Assembly (NCBI RefSeq): GCF_964340395.1
Contig: NC_135565.1
Location: 2,707,642-2,771,641, forward strand
Origin: Glandiceps talaboti
Taxonomy: Eukaryota; Hemichordata; Enteropneusta; Spengelidae
DNA length: 64,000 nucleotides
Reading direction: 5' to 3'
Below are positions 38,576 to 50,000 of this stretch, one piece after another. The position numbers and the translations under genes were made by a program. Numbering within the stretch: the stretch's first letter is position 1; each line of letters begins with the position of its first letter. Below the pieces are notes generated by a model that was not told the DNA's origin, searched no databases, and saw nothing but the letters and a program-made list of their open reading frames with translations.

Positions 38576-40316
38576 AGCAGACATAGAGTAGTGCCGACTT
38601 ACTAAGACATAGAGTAGTGCTGACTTACTGAGACATAGAGTAGTGCTGACTTACTGAAAGTAGACATAGAGTAGTACTGACTTACTGAGACATAGAGTAG
38701 TGCTGACTTACTGAGACATAGAGTAGTGCTGACTTACTGAGACATAGAGTAGTACTGACTTACTGAAAGCAGACATAGAGTAGTGCTGACTTACTGAGAC
38801 ATAGAGTAGTACTGACTTACTGAGACATAGAGTAGTGCTGACTTACTAAGACATAGAGTAGTACTGACTTACTAAGACATAGAGTAGTACTGACTTACTG
38901 AGACATAGAGTAGTGCTGACTTACTGAGACATAGAGTAGTACTGACTTACTAAGACATAGAGTAGTGCTGACTTACTAAGACATAGAGTAGTACTGACTT
39001 ACTGAGACATAGAGTAGTGCTGACTTACTGAGAGCAGACATAGAGTAGTGCCGACTTACTGAGACATAGAGTAGTGCTGACTTACTGAAAGCAGACATAG
39101 AGTAGTGCTGACTTACTAAGACATAGAGTAGTGCTGACTTACTAAGACATAGAGTAGTGCTGACTTACTGAGACATAGAGTAGTGCTGACTTACTAAGAC
39201 ATAGAGTAGTGCTGACTTACTGAGAGCAGACATAGAGTAGTGCTGACTTACTGAGACATAGAGTAGTACTGACTTACTAAGACATAGAGTAGTGCTTACT
39301 TACTGAAAGCAGACATAGAGTAGTGCTGACTTACTAAGACATAGAGTAGTGCTGACTTACTGAGACATAGAGTAGTGCTGACTTACTGAGACATAGATTA
39401 GTGCTGACTTACTGAGACATAGAGTAGTACTGACTTACTAAGACATAGAGTAGTGCTGACTTACTGAAAGCAGACATAGAGTAGTGCTGACTTACTGAAA
39501 GCAGACATAGAGTAGTGCTGACTTACTGAGAGCAGACATAGAGTAGTGCTGACTTACTGAGACATGGAGTAGTGCTGACTTACTGAAAGCAGACATAGAG
39601 TAGTGCTGACTTACTGAGACATAGAGTAGTGCTGACTTACTGAAAGCAGACATAGAGTAGTGCTGACTTACTGCAAGCAGACATAGAGTAGTGCTGACTT
39701 ACTGAAAGCAGACATAGAGTAGTGCTGACTTACTGAAAGCAGACATAGAGTAGTGCTGACTTACTGAAAGCAGGCATAGAGTAGTGCTGACTTACTGAAA
39801 GCAGACATAGAGTAGTGCTGACTTACTGAGACATAGAGTAGTGCTGATCGACTTACTGAAAGCAGACATAGAGTAGTGCTGACTTACTAAGACATAGAGT
39901 AGTGCTGACTTACTGAAAGCAGACATAGAGTAGTGCTGACTTACTGAAAGCAGACATAGAGTAGTGCTGACTTACTGAGACATAGAGTAGTGCTGACTTA
40001 CTGAGACATAGAGTAGTGCTGACTTACTGAAAGCAGACATAGAGTAGTGCTGACTTACTGAGACATAGAGTAGTGCTGACTTACTAAGACATAGAGTAGT
40101 GCTGACTTACTGAGACATAGAGTAGTGCTGACTTACTAAGACATAGAGTAGTGCTGACTTACTGAAAGCAGACATAGAGTAGTGCTGACTTACTGAAAGT
40201 AGACATAGAGTAGTGCTGACTTACTGAGACATAGAGTAGTGCCGACTTACTGAGACATAGAGTAGTGCCGACTTACTGAGACATAGAGTAGTGCTGACTT
40301 ACTGAATACTGAAAGC
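38576..40316. repeat. 25/31-bp mixed minisatellite, about 64 copies
   Basis: A constant 24-25-bp core (gacatagagtagtgctgact followed by tacta/tactg) is joined either directly or by a 6-bp linker (aaagca). This gives interspersed 25- and 31-bp units in an irregular order. It lies between gene B and gene A. Confidence 0.96.
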
Positions 40317-42263
40317 AGGACTAGTCACACATAAACAATGTTCTCATTATTATTTGTATGACTCTGTGCGATTATGCACATTTTAAGAATGTCTATATTA
40401 CGATTCGTATAAAACTTTGTAAACATTCCCGCCATGAGTAGGGAGATACTCGGTGACCTATGACCTTGCTGGTAATGAGAACTGAGAGAAATGAGTAGTA
40501 GTACTACTAGTACGATTAATATTTCGTAAGAAAAAATATTTATTTCGATATCGTTTCATTAACGAATAGCAGATCTATGAACCTATACTGTAAAATGATC
40601 AGTAAACTCTCATTAAAATAGCAAGTATAGAGGTGGTTTCGACAAACGATGCGTCGTTTTGTCCATTAAAATCTCCTGAAATGAGTCATATTAATTATAA
40701 TATTATATATTAGTCGTTTGGTTGTTTACAGACCATCAGTTCATAATAAAAATATGTATACGATGACTACACTGAATGTATGTGGGTAGTCTACAGAAGT
40801 ATCAAGAGTTCACCCAGATTCAGTACTGCTTGTGTATAAGGACTTGTCATACTAATATAATGTATTGTTAATATACTCTAGTAGTTTAGGAACGTCAAGG
40901 ACGTAACAATCGTGTGTAATCAGCATTGTACACAAACCTGTATGATCTGCGGGAATAGTGAGTGGACAGTGTAAGACGACACTGTATGATATCATTTTAG
41001 ATCTAAAGTAGTAAAGACTGTTGTTGTGTATGAATATCCTAAATATAGGTCACTTACAAAAGTATGTATAAATTTGACTGCCATGACTTGTTTTAGTTTG
41101 GTTCCTATACGGTATCGTTACGATTTACACCTCCACTTACGGGTTAGAGACCACGCTGGCATCCAGACTAGACTAAACTGTGGCCAAGAAATCTAACTCC
41201 GAAGCTTTAAGTTTGTTTAAGTGTCATAATAGTTCACAATCGAACGTCACTCGATCTAGAGATAATACTTGGGGTCAATACAAGTATGTAAAGACTGAGC
41301 ACACGTCACATGGCATAAAAAGACAAGAACAATATTTATATTTCCGTAGTGTATTTATAAAGAAATGATGTACACAATGCAATATATGTTTCTGCACTAA
41401 AAATGAAATTCAGACGCTTTCCACCTACCTTGTATACGATGTAGCGTGAACGACGAGGCTGCAAACACACGGCATGCAAGGAGATGCCTATCGTTCCGTT
41501 GGCTTATTTACTGACATACATTGAGATTCTCATTAATCACATTCTTGAGATAGACACGTAATACGTATAACACAAAGTTAACTATTAACTACTGTACTAA
41601 TCAAGCCAAGGTGAAGTGCAACGTTGATACCGTCACAGTGCCCTCAACGAGCACAGGCTATTGTCCCTCTTCTTTCATTAGGAAATATTTATAAATAAAA
41701 TCAATAAATAAATAAATAAATACTGCCATCGACGTTAAAAAAAGCAGCTGACCGTTATGATAGTAAATAATTTCATACCATAAATAACAGAAAATAAGTG
41801 AAAGTTACGTCGACATGTGTTAAGACAAGTCAGCAGACTGTAGCAAGAGTTTTATTGGCTCAAACTTTAATATCGAAAATTTTACACTTGTCATGAACCG
41901 GCCTCGATTCGGAATTATCATTTTTTGGTGTCACTCACAATCATATTTGTTATAACTAGATAATTCTACTAAAATAATGAAGTTTTTGTTTTTGTAAAGT
42001 TACAAGTATATGGGTTCCCTACTTGTATATCCCTATCTGCATATCCCATCGTCGTAATCCCATCGTCGTAAACCACAGCCTCTTTTACGGCACCGTCCAA
42101 TACTCACAGCCAAGTGGTTTTATTCGCAGTGTCGCGGAAGAAATAACAGCTCTAGTTTGCGAGAATGGCATATCCTTACCTGCATAAATGTTAACTGTGC
42201 TAAACAAAAATACGAAAAAAAACCCCAACACATTTAAACCAACCAACAAACCTGCCAAACCAA
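40317..42263. other. Intergenic, no gene recognised
   Basis: AT-rich unique sequence. A minus-strand GT donor (CAAG|GTAGGT) with a GC-richer, CpG-containing flank at 41430-41480 is the only hint of a distant 5' exon for gene B. A short (AAAT)n tract lies near 41695-41720. Confidence 0.4.
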
Positions 42264-42392
42264 CATACATACATACATACATACATACATACATACATAC
42301 ATACATACATACATACATACAGACACACACATATATACACATATACACCCATCCATCCATCCATACACACACATACATTCATACATGCATAA
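42264..42392. repeat. (CATA)n microsatellite
   Basis: CATA units followed by CACA and CCAT variants. Repeated YIHT frames are artefacts. Confidence 0.95.
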
Positions 42393-42547
42393 ATACACAT
42401 ACGTAGTGTCAAGTACGTACGTACATATTTTTTAAGCCGTGCACACAAGAAGTGACATTGGCAAGAAAATATACCAAGTGAAACACTGATGTTTACAATG
42501 TCTTGAAAATATTAAGTATATCACTGAGATATTTAGCTGTGACACTT

Positions 42548-42696
42548 GCTATCACGCACGCACGCACACATGCACGTACGTACGTACGTACGTACATACA
42601 TACATACATACATACATACATACATACATACATACATGCATGCATACATACATACATACATACATACATACATACATACACACATACACACATACA

Positions 42697-42730
<34 letters not shown>

Positions 42731-42735
42731 CATGA
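42548..42735. repeat. (CACG)/(CGTA)/(CATA)n microsatellite
   Basis: The tract grades from CACG/CGTA to CATA with CATG variants and ends in TATATACATG. Confidence 0.95.
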
Positions 42736-43180
42736 AATGTAATCAGCCAAAATCAGAATTCCAATACACACAAAAATCTGGTTTAATTCATCTCTTCAAG
42801 TGATATACATAATGTAAACTGCAGTTGAAATACATTTGGCAACTTTACCATCATATAGGCCTACAATCTCCTATTTTAATGTATACAATGATTCTATATA
42901 ACTCAACTTTCTTAAGTCGTTGCGGCTTCGATATCTGTTCAACGGCAGTGCTTCATCGTCGATCTTTCTTCCAAATATGGTTCAATCATTCTTTATACTA
43001 AAATATTTGACATAAAAAAGGACAAAACAACTAAAAAAACTATATGAAAAAAACTAGTCAATCACAGTACTTGTATTGTTTTTTGGGTTACATACGCTGT
43101 GAGATATATATATATCTAAAAACTATTACGCTCTGCAACTGCGGTATAGAGCACTGTTTTAGCAGATTGATACTCACCGA
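42736..43180. other. Intergenic, no gene recognised
   Basis: Unique sequence between microsatellites. I see no supported gene. Confidence 0.5.
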
Positions 43181-43184
43181 GTTA

Positions 43185-43264
<80 letters not shown>
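43181..43264. repeat. (TA)n tract 1
   Basis: About 40 TA units. It is the first of three such tracts within 420 bp. Confidence 0.96.
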
Positions 43265-43265
<1 letters not shown>

Positions 43266-43354
43266 TAATTCAGTGTAAGAGGTAAGTCATAAACTGAAGG
43301 AAAAGTGCTCAATACTGAGAAGTAGAGCTGTATTACACAAAATAAACAAGTTAT

Positions 43355-43439
<85 letters not shown>
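43355..43439. repeat. (TA)n tract 2
   Basis: About 42 TA units, ending about 10 bp before the hammerhead-like core. Confidence 0.96.
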
Positions 43440-43441
<2 letters not shown>

Positions 43442-43444
43442 ACA

Positions 43445-43486
43445 TATCCTGACGAGTGATTTACTCACGAAACAGGCTTGTAGAGA
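43445..43486 (+). ncRNA. Hammerhead-ribozyme-like motif
   Basis: The conserved core is in order: CTGACGA (43449-43455), helix II GTGA/TCAC (43456-43459 with 43465-43468) closing a 5-nt loop, GAA plus the following A (43469-43472), helix III ACA/TGT (43472-43474 with 43479-43481) with a 4-nt loop, and then A43482 at the expected cleavage position after U. Helix I (GAGA against TATC) has one mismatch and is short. The flanking cgaaacaggcttgtagag string is one I associate with hammerheads of Penelope-like retroelements in animals. The copy may be inactive. No protein of such an element is visible nearby. Confidence 0.6.
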
Positions 43487-43517
43487 CGAAAAACCCGACT
43501 TGATTTTCTTCTACCCT

Positions 43518-43520
<3 letters not shown>

Positions 43521-43586
<66 letters not shown>

Positions 43587-43607
43587 TAGATGTATATATA
43601 TATATAC
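43521..43607. repeat. (TA)n tract 3
   Basis: About 30 TA units plus imperfect CATATATAGATG units. With tract 2 it brackets the hammerhead-like motif. Confidence 0.95.
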
Positions 43608-44312
43608 ACAAGTTTGTGACATGAGTAATAACAAGCTCTCATACCAGATTCATGATTACTGTTCTTATATCGTTTTCTTGTTACATTTTAAAAAGTTCAA
43701 AAATAGAAAAGATTAGTAAGTAGCATTATTTCAACGAGCCAATTTTAATCGTCGTTGCCTTTCTGAGTTTCCAAACATACTTATACCAGTCATGTTTTGA
43801 CCTTCTCTTATTTGTTATCACGTCGATTTGTTTCTGCGCGCAGTGTATCTCTTTTAATATACACAATAAACTTCAATTTGTGGTGAATGTATGCACATAG
43901 AGAGAGATACATGTACATATGGAGTATTGATTATTAGATTTATCTTTAAAACATTTGTTAAGCAAATTACAAGGCCAAACCATACAAGTGCAAAAAAAAA
44001 ATTGTATATATAAAAAGTTAAAATTGGTACTGTAAGCTGCGTAAATAAGTACAGTCGAATCTATCTACTTGGTAGCTACGTTGTATTTTCTATGGTTAAT
44101 AATAACACTGTCATCACTGTTGACAAAGGGTCTAATTCCCATTTCAGCTGTATTGACTCCAACAGCTGATACGTGATAATGATTTGCTATAAAAACATTC
44201 AACATAACGTTTTATAATCCAAAGGTAAACGTGTATACGGGTAATACAATGTAGTTTTTTTGTAAATGAATTGAAATAGACCACCATATTCCATTCGTGT
44301 AAAACGTAATAC
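43608..44312. other. Intergenic, no gene recognised
   Basis: Unique AT-rich sequence with no supported gene. Confidence 0.5.
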
Positions 44313-44421
44313 ATGATATGATATGATATAATATGATATGATATGATATGATATAATACGATATGACATGATATGACATAATATATTATACGATACGATA
44401 TATATGATATGATATGATATA
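44313..44421. repeat. (GATAT)n pentanucleotide repeat
   Basis: Imperfect ATGAT/GATAT units with GACAT and ATACG variants. The repeated IISYH frame on the minus strand is an artefact. Confidence 0.93.
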
Positions 44422-45084
44422 ATAACTGAGCACTGAGCAAGTCACACTTCTCAAATCTGAGACCAAATCTCGTTACAACGTTCGGATAAGTCTTTGGTCA
44501 CACAATGTCAGCCATGACTATTACAAATCGTAAAAGCTTATAATTAAACAAACCTATCCCCTGAAATACACACTTTATCATTAAAATATAATTTTTTGCT
44601 AACTTCGATAACAAAAGAAAACATATTTCCTGCCATCTAACGTAGCATGAGCAATAAAATGCCATCAACACTTCCAGAATGGTTTGACAAATTCAGTAAA
44701 AACAATATTTGATATAAACACTGTCATTGGGTTCGTTAGAATCGTCTTGTGGACCTAACTACTTTAGCCACGCTACCTGCACGTTTTGTGCAATTCTCCA
44801 GGCAATTGGTTTTTAGATTTTAAAGGCCAAGGATTCAATACCAGGTTCTTACATTAGTGTAATCTTATAGTGGAATAAAGAATGATACAGGATCTTGTTC
44901 TTGTTCTGGACCAAATTCTAATATAGTTCTGGCAGACAACTGTTTTTCTAACTCAAATCTCACTTTTGATCCTAGCGAGTAAAATTTAAAGTTAGGTGCA
45001 ACTGCGATGATTCAAATACGTTTTTATATGTGGTAAACTGGACATTAGGTAATGGATGGCAAACGATAGATGTAATAAATTCAT
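44422..45084. other. Region 3' of gene A
   Basis: Non-coding 3' flank of gene A. I see no clear AATAAA on the minus strand close to the stop codon. A TATAAA variant lies near 45020 on the minus strand. Confidence 0.4.
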
Positions 45085-45882
45085 TTATACTCTCTTCGAT
45101 GAATACATGATGCCGAAATATTCCGATGGTCTAGCAGGTGGTCGTAATGACGTGTTTGGTACATACATATTTCTTTCTCGCATTGATCTCTCTGATGCAA
45201 ACCGTTGTAAGTCCATGTCTGGGTATGATGGCTTAGGAGTCGATCTTTGCTCAGGGGCACTGTAAACACTATCTTTACTTGATTTCCATGGTCGTCGAGG
45301 TGTAAATTCATCAGAATGTGTGGAGTGTGGGTAGTCATCGTCAGGGCTTCTTGTTCGTAAAGTTGGATAATTGTCATAGTCATCATTCTTTGGCTGTGTC
45401 TGTGAATACTCATCATAATCTTTGTTCTCTTGTTGTAATGGTGGATAATGCTCATAGCCAGCATCTTGATGTCCCTGTGGATAATGCTCATAGCCAGCAT
45501 CTTGATGTCTCTGTGGATAATGCTCATAGCCAGCATCTTGATGTCCCTGTGGATAATGCTCATAGCCAGCATCTTGATGTCCCTGTGGATAATGCTCATA
45601 GCCAGTATCCTGATGCTGTCCCTGTGGATAGTCATCATAGCCGGTGTTTTGTTGTTGGACCTGTGGGTAGTCATTGTGGTCATTATTCCAGACTGGTAAG
45701 ACTGGTTCTTGTTCATGTTCTGAATAGTTTCCATGTTGTTGTCTCTGTGGATACACATTGTCTTGCGAGGCATGTATGGTGTCACTTGACTTCTCGTCAT
45801 CGGAATATACAGGTACACTATGTAGGAATGGTTCAGACATACGGTGTGCTTGTGGTTCGTCACTAGGGTATGCATCATGTGT

Positions 45883-45916
<34 letters not shown>

Positions 45917-47014
45917 CGTCGTTGTTGTTGTTGTTGTGGTGGTGGTGGTGGTGGTGGTGGTGGTTGTGGAGATGGTCTGTACAGATCTTCATCTGATGAA
46001 CTAGAGTGTGGTTGATGTTCAACCTTCAAATCACTGACGACGAACAATGTCGCTTCTAGAGGTGTACCATATAACTTTTCCAAGCTTTTTCTGATGGATC
46101 CTTCAGTGAACCTTTCTCTGTCATCTGGACCATGGTATGGTTTGAACTTACGATTTGACAGTGAAGTAGGGTTCTCAACGTTATCCTGGTCATCGTTAAC
46201 ATTTTTAGCATCTGTAGATTCTATTTGGTCATCAACAATGAATACAGGCCCTTGTTGAAGATCTTCCATTGCTGTTTGTTGGACACTTGGCTCAGCATCA
46301 AAGTATTCTGATGACCACCCAGAGCTGCTGAAGCTTGAAGCACGCTGTCCATTTTTCTGCTCGGTTTCAGAATGTTCATGTTCTGAGGGGACTTCGTCAT
46401 ATCTATGTTTCTTTACCTTTGGAGTGGCGTTTAGCTTTTCACTAGATGCTCGTGTGGAAGCATTTGAGATATTAGGTGTTGAGTTGCTTGACAGTTTATC
46501 AGGTTGAGATGTGTCCATTCTATCAACACTAGTAAAATGATACTCAGATGGAAGAGCTTCAGCCAGTGGGTGCTCAGACTTATCACGTGATTGAGGTGAC
46601 ACAAGACTTGAGATGTCCTTATCAATATGCTGGGCATGCGCAGAACTGACGTCAGTCATTTCTAATTGCATTTGTTCCTTTTTGCGACCGTGAGAGGGCG
46701 TAATAACTCTAGGAGGGTGGTCCAGTTGTCGGATGCTAACTTCGTCATTTGTCTCTCCTTCATTGCTGTTACCATCAAGGGCCTCAGAAGAACGACGGTT
46801 CTCTGCAGAACGGCGTCGACGACGTCGGTTATGTTTTTCTTCTGCCGTGATGGTCGCAGCATAGGCAACGTTATCATGCGCCATTGGGGAATCTTTTGAT
46901 GACGTCATAGGTGCGTCATTTACCGATCTGTTTACTGGATTTTCACTGTATTGTGATTGATGAGATTGTGTAGTAGTACGTCTACGTGGGTTTTTACCAA
47001 CTAAGACGTCTTTT
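45085..47014 (-). CDS. Gene A coding exon 5 (last exon): cytoplasmic tail
   Basis: The acceptor is TTACATCCACAG, and its first base completes an Ile codon. The open frame runs further upstream to 47064, but that part is intron (polypyrimidine tract and acceptor). The tail is rich in Asp, Ser, Gln, His and Tyr-Pro pairs, has no hydrophobic helix and ends SSKRV. Confidence 0.92.
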
Positions 47015-50000
47015 CTGTGGATGTAACAATAAAAATAATTAAATAAAATCAAATGGACAGCCATGAAATGTTGGCTTTATAAGGTAGAAAGATATTCCTG
47101 GTCAAATGGTATGACCACACGAATCAGACAGGTAATAATGTGTATCAATAAAGTGTTCTCTGTGAATAGTTAGATGTTCTTTGCATTCTGACAGAGGTCA
47201 CTCAGAATCTTCATGATAAAATTGATATACTTTTCACCTTTAATAGCTGCTAACGAGGACACAAACCATTTATTTTTAATAAGTTAGATTTGAATTGCAA
47301 CTAAATTTATATAAAAGATCATTGGACACACTGATTAACAACAGTCAGTGCGAACTAGACTTGTGCGAATGTGGAGGAACGAGACCAATATAATTGCGAG
47401 AAAAGAGATGTGAACTAGCTAGCATACTATAACTAATTAACTTACATAGGTATGTGAACTAGCTAGCATACTATAACTAATTAACTTACATAGGTATGTG
47501 AACTAGCTAGCATACTATAACTAATTAACTTACATAGGTATGTGAACTAGCTAGCATATTATAACTAATTAACTTACATAGGTATGTGAACTAGCTAGCA
47601 TACTATAACTAATTAACTTACATAGGTATGTGAACTAGCTAGCATACTATAACTAATTAACTTACATAGGTATGTGAACTAGCTAGCATACTATAACTAA
47701 TTAACTTACATAGGTATGTGAACTAGCTAGCATACTATAACTAATTAACTTACATAGGTACTAATAAATCAGGTGTTCCTTCTGTTACTTGGTGATCACA
47801 CCAGACACTTAACAATGACAACATTAATTCTATCGTAGCCAGCATTACTATAGCAACGTCCAGGCAGATACGGAGTTCCTATGAAAAAATGGAAATATTA
47901 CAATATTGTTAAGGCAATCATGTTATGGTTGATTGATTAGTATTTCATTTTCCAAAGCCACAGGCCTTTATATAGAACAACAAGCCATTGAGAATGACAT
48001 AGTCCCCGCTATGATTGGGTTTTAAGGAATTAGCACTACTCTGATCACGCAACAACACTTGTGAACCTAAATCAAACAGACTTAGATATGTTGTGTCTGC
48101 TTGTCGGACATGGAACATGCCTACAACAATAAAGGATTGGTCGGGTATGGGGGATCATATCAATATGAAAATGGATATGCCAATGTATGTCATAGAACAC
48201 TGTCCTAATACCAACTCTGAATGAGATCTGTTCAAGCATGTCTGAGTTATGGCTTTGGACATGGAAAATTTGCAAACAAAATGGCTGCCAGGCAGCCATA
48301 TTGGATCGTATCATGACGAAAATGGCTATGCACATGTATGTCATAGAACACTGTCCTAATACCAACTTCGAATGAGATCTGTTCAAGCATGTCTGAGTTA
48401 TGGCTTTGGACATGGAAAATTTGCAAACAAAATAGCTGCCAGGCAGCCATATTGGATCGTATCACAATGAAAATGGATATGCACATGTATGTCATAGAAC
48501 ACTGTCCTAATACCAACTTTGAATGAGATCTGTTCAAGCATGTCTAAGTTATGGCTTTGGACATGAACATTCACAAACAAAATGGCTGCCAGGCGGCCAT
48601 ATTGGATCGTATCATGACAACAATGAATATGCACATATATGCCATAGAACACTGTCCTAATACCAACTCTGAATGAGATCTGTGTGAGCATGTCTGAGTT
48701 ATGGCTTTAGACAGGGAAAATTCGCAAACAAAATGGCTGCTAGGCGGCCATATTGGATCGTATCATAAAACAAATTGACGTGCATATGTATGCCATAGCA
48801 TGTTGCCCCTGTACCAAGTTTGAAAAAAATCGGTACAGGCATCTCCAAGAAACGGCTGCGGACGGACGGACGGACGCACGGATGCACGGACGCACGGACG
48901 CACGGACGCACGGACGGACAGACGGAACCCAATCCATAAGTCCCCGTTCCGGACTTCGTCCGCGGGGACTAAAAACGTACAAGGGTTTCCATCTAGGGAG
49001 ACAAACATGGCTTCATTAAAAAGACTAGCTTAATAACGGTAATTCTATAAGTGTAGTTATCGGTGGGGGTAGTTCTATAAGTGTAGTTTTCGGTGGGGTA
49101 GTTCTATAAGTGTAATTATCGGTGGGGGTAGTTCTATAAGTGTAGTTATCGGTGGGGTAGTTCTATAAGTGTAGTTATCGGTGGGGGTAGTTCTATAAGT
49201 GTAATTATCGGTGGGGGTAGTTCTATAAGTGTAATTATCGGTGGGGGTAGTTCTATAAGTGTAATTATCGGTGGGGGTAGTTCTATAAGTGTAGTTATCG
49301 GTGGGGGTAGTTCTATAAGTGTAGTTATCGGTGGGGTAGTTCTATAAGTGTAATTATCGGTGGGGGTAGTTCTATAAGTGTAATTATCGGTGGGGGTAGT
49401 TCTATAAGTGTAGTTATCGGTGGGGGTAGTTCTATAAGTGTAGTTATCGGTGGGGTAGTTCTATAAGTGTAGTTATCGGTGGGGTAGTTCTATAAGTGTA
49501 GTTATCGGTGGGGGTAGTTCTATAAGTGTAATTATCGGTGGGGGTAGTTCTATAAGTGTAGTTATCGGAGGGGGTAGTTCTGTAAGTGTAGTTATCGGAG
49601 GGGGTAGTTCTATAAGTGTAGTTATCGGTGGGGGTAGTTCTATAAGTGTAATTATCGGTGGGGGTAGTTCTATAAGTGTAATTATCGGTGGGGGTAGTTC
49701 TATAAGTGTAATTATCGGTGGGGGTAGTTCTATAAGTGTAATTATCGGTGGGGGTAGTTCTATAAGTGTAGTTATCGGTGGGGTAATTCTATAAGTGTAG
49801 TTATCGGTGGGGTAGTTCTATAAGTGTAGTTATCGGTGGGGGTAGTTCTATAAGTGTAGTTATCGGTGGGGATAGTTCTTTAAGTGTAGTTATTGGTGGG
49901 GGTAGTTCTATAAGTGTAGTTATCGGTGGGCGTAGTTCTATAAGTGTAGTTATCGGTGGGGATAGTTCTATAAGTGTAGTTATCGGTGGGGATAGTTCTA

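Noticed and set aside
45318-45866. 182-codon plus-strand ORF
   Set aside because: It is antisense to the peptide repeats of gene A exon 5. The minus-strand frame has splice support and a paralogue.
47015-47064. Upstream Met of the long gene A last-exon ORF as a true start
   Set aside because: The segment is a polypyrimidine tract ending in an acceptor (CCACAG), and joining to exon 4 keeps frame and matches gene B.
48072-49019. Repeated ORFs of 77-113 codons in the pearl-like element
   Set aside because: They are frames of the 150-bp core units and of the ACGG tract, with no known domain. The element is non-coding.
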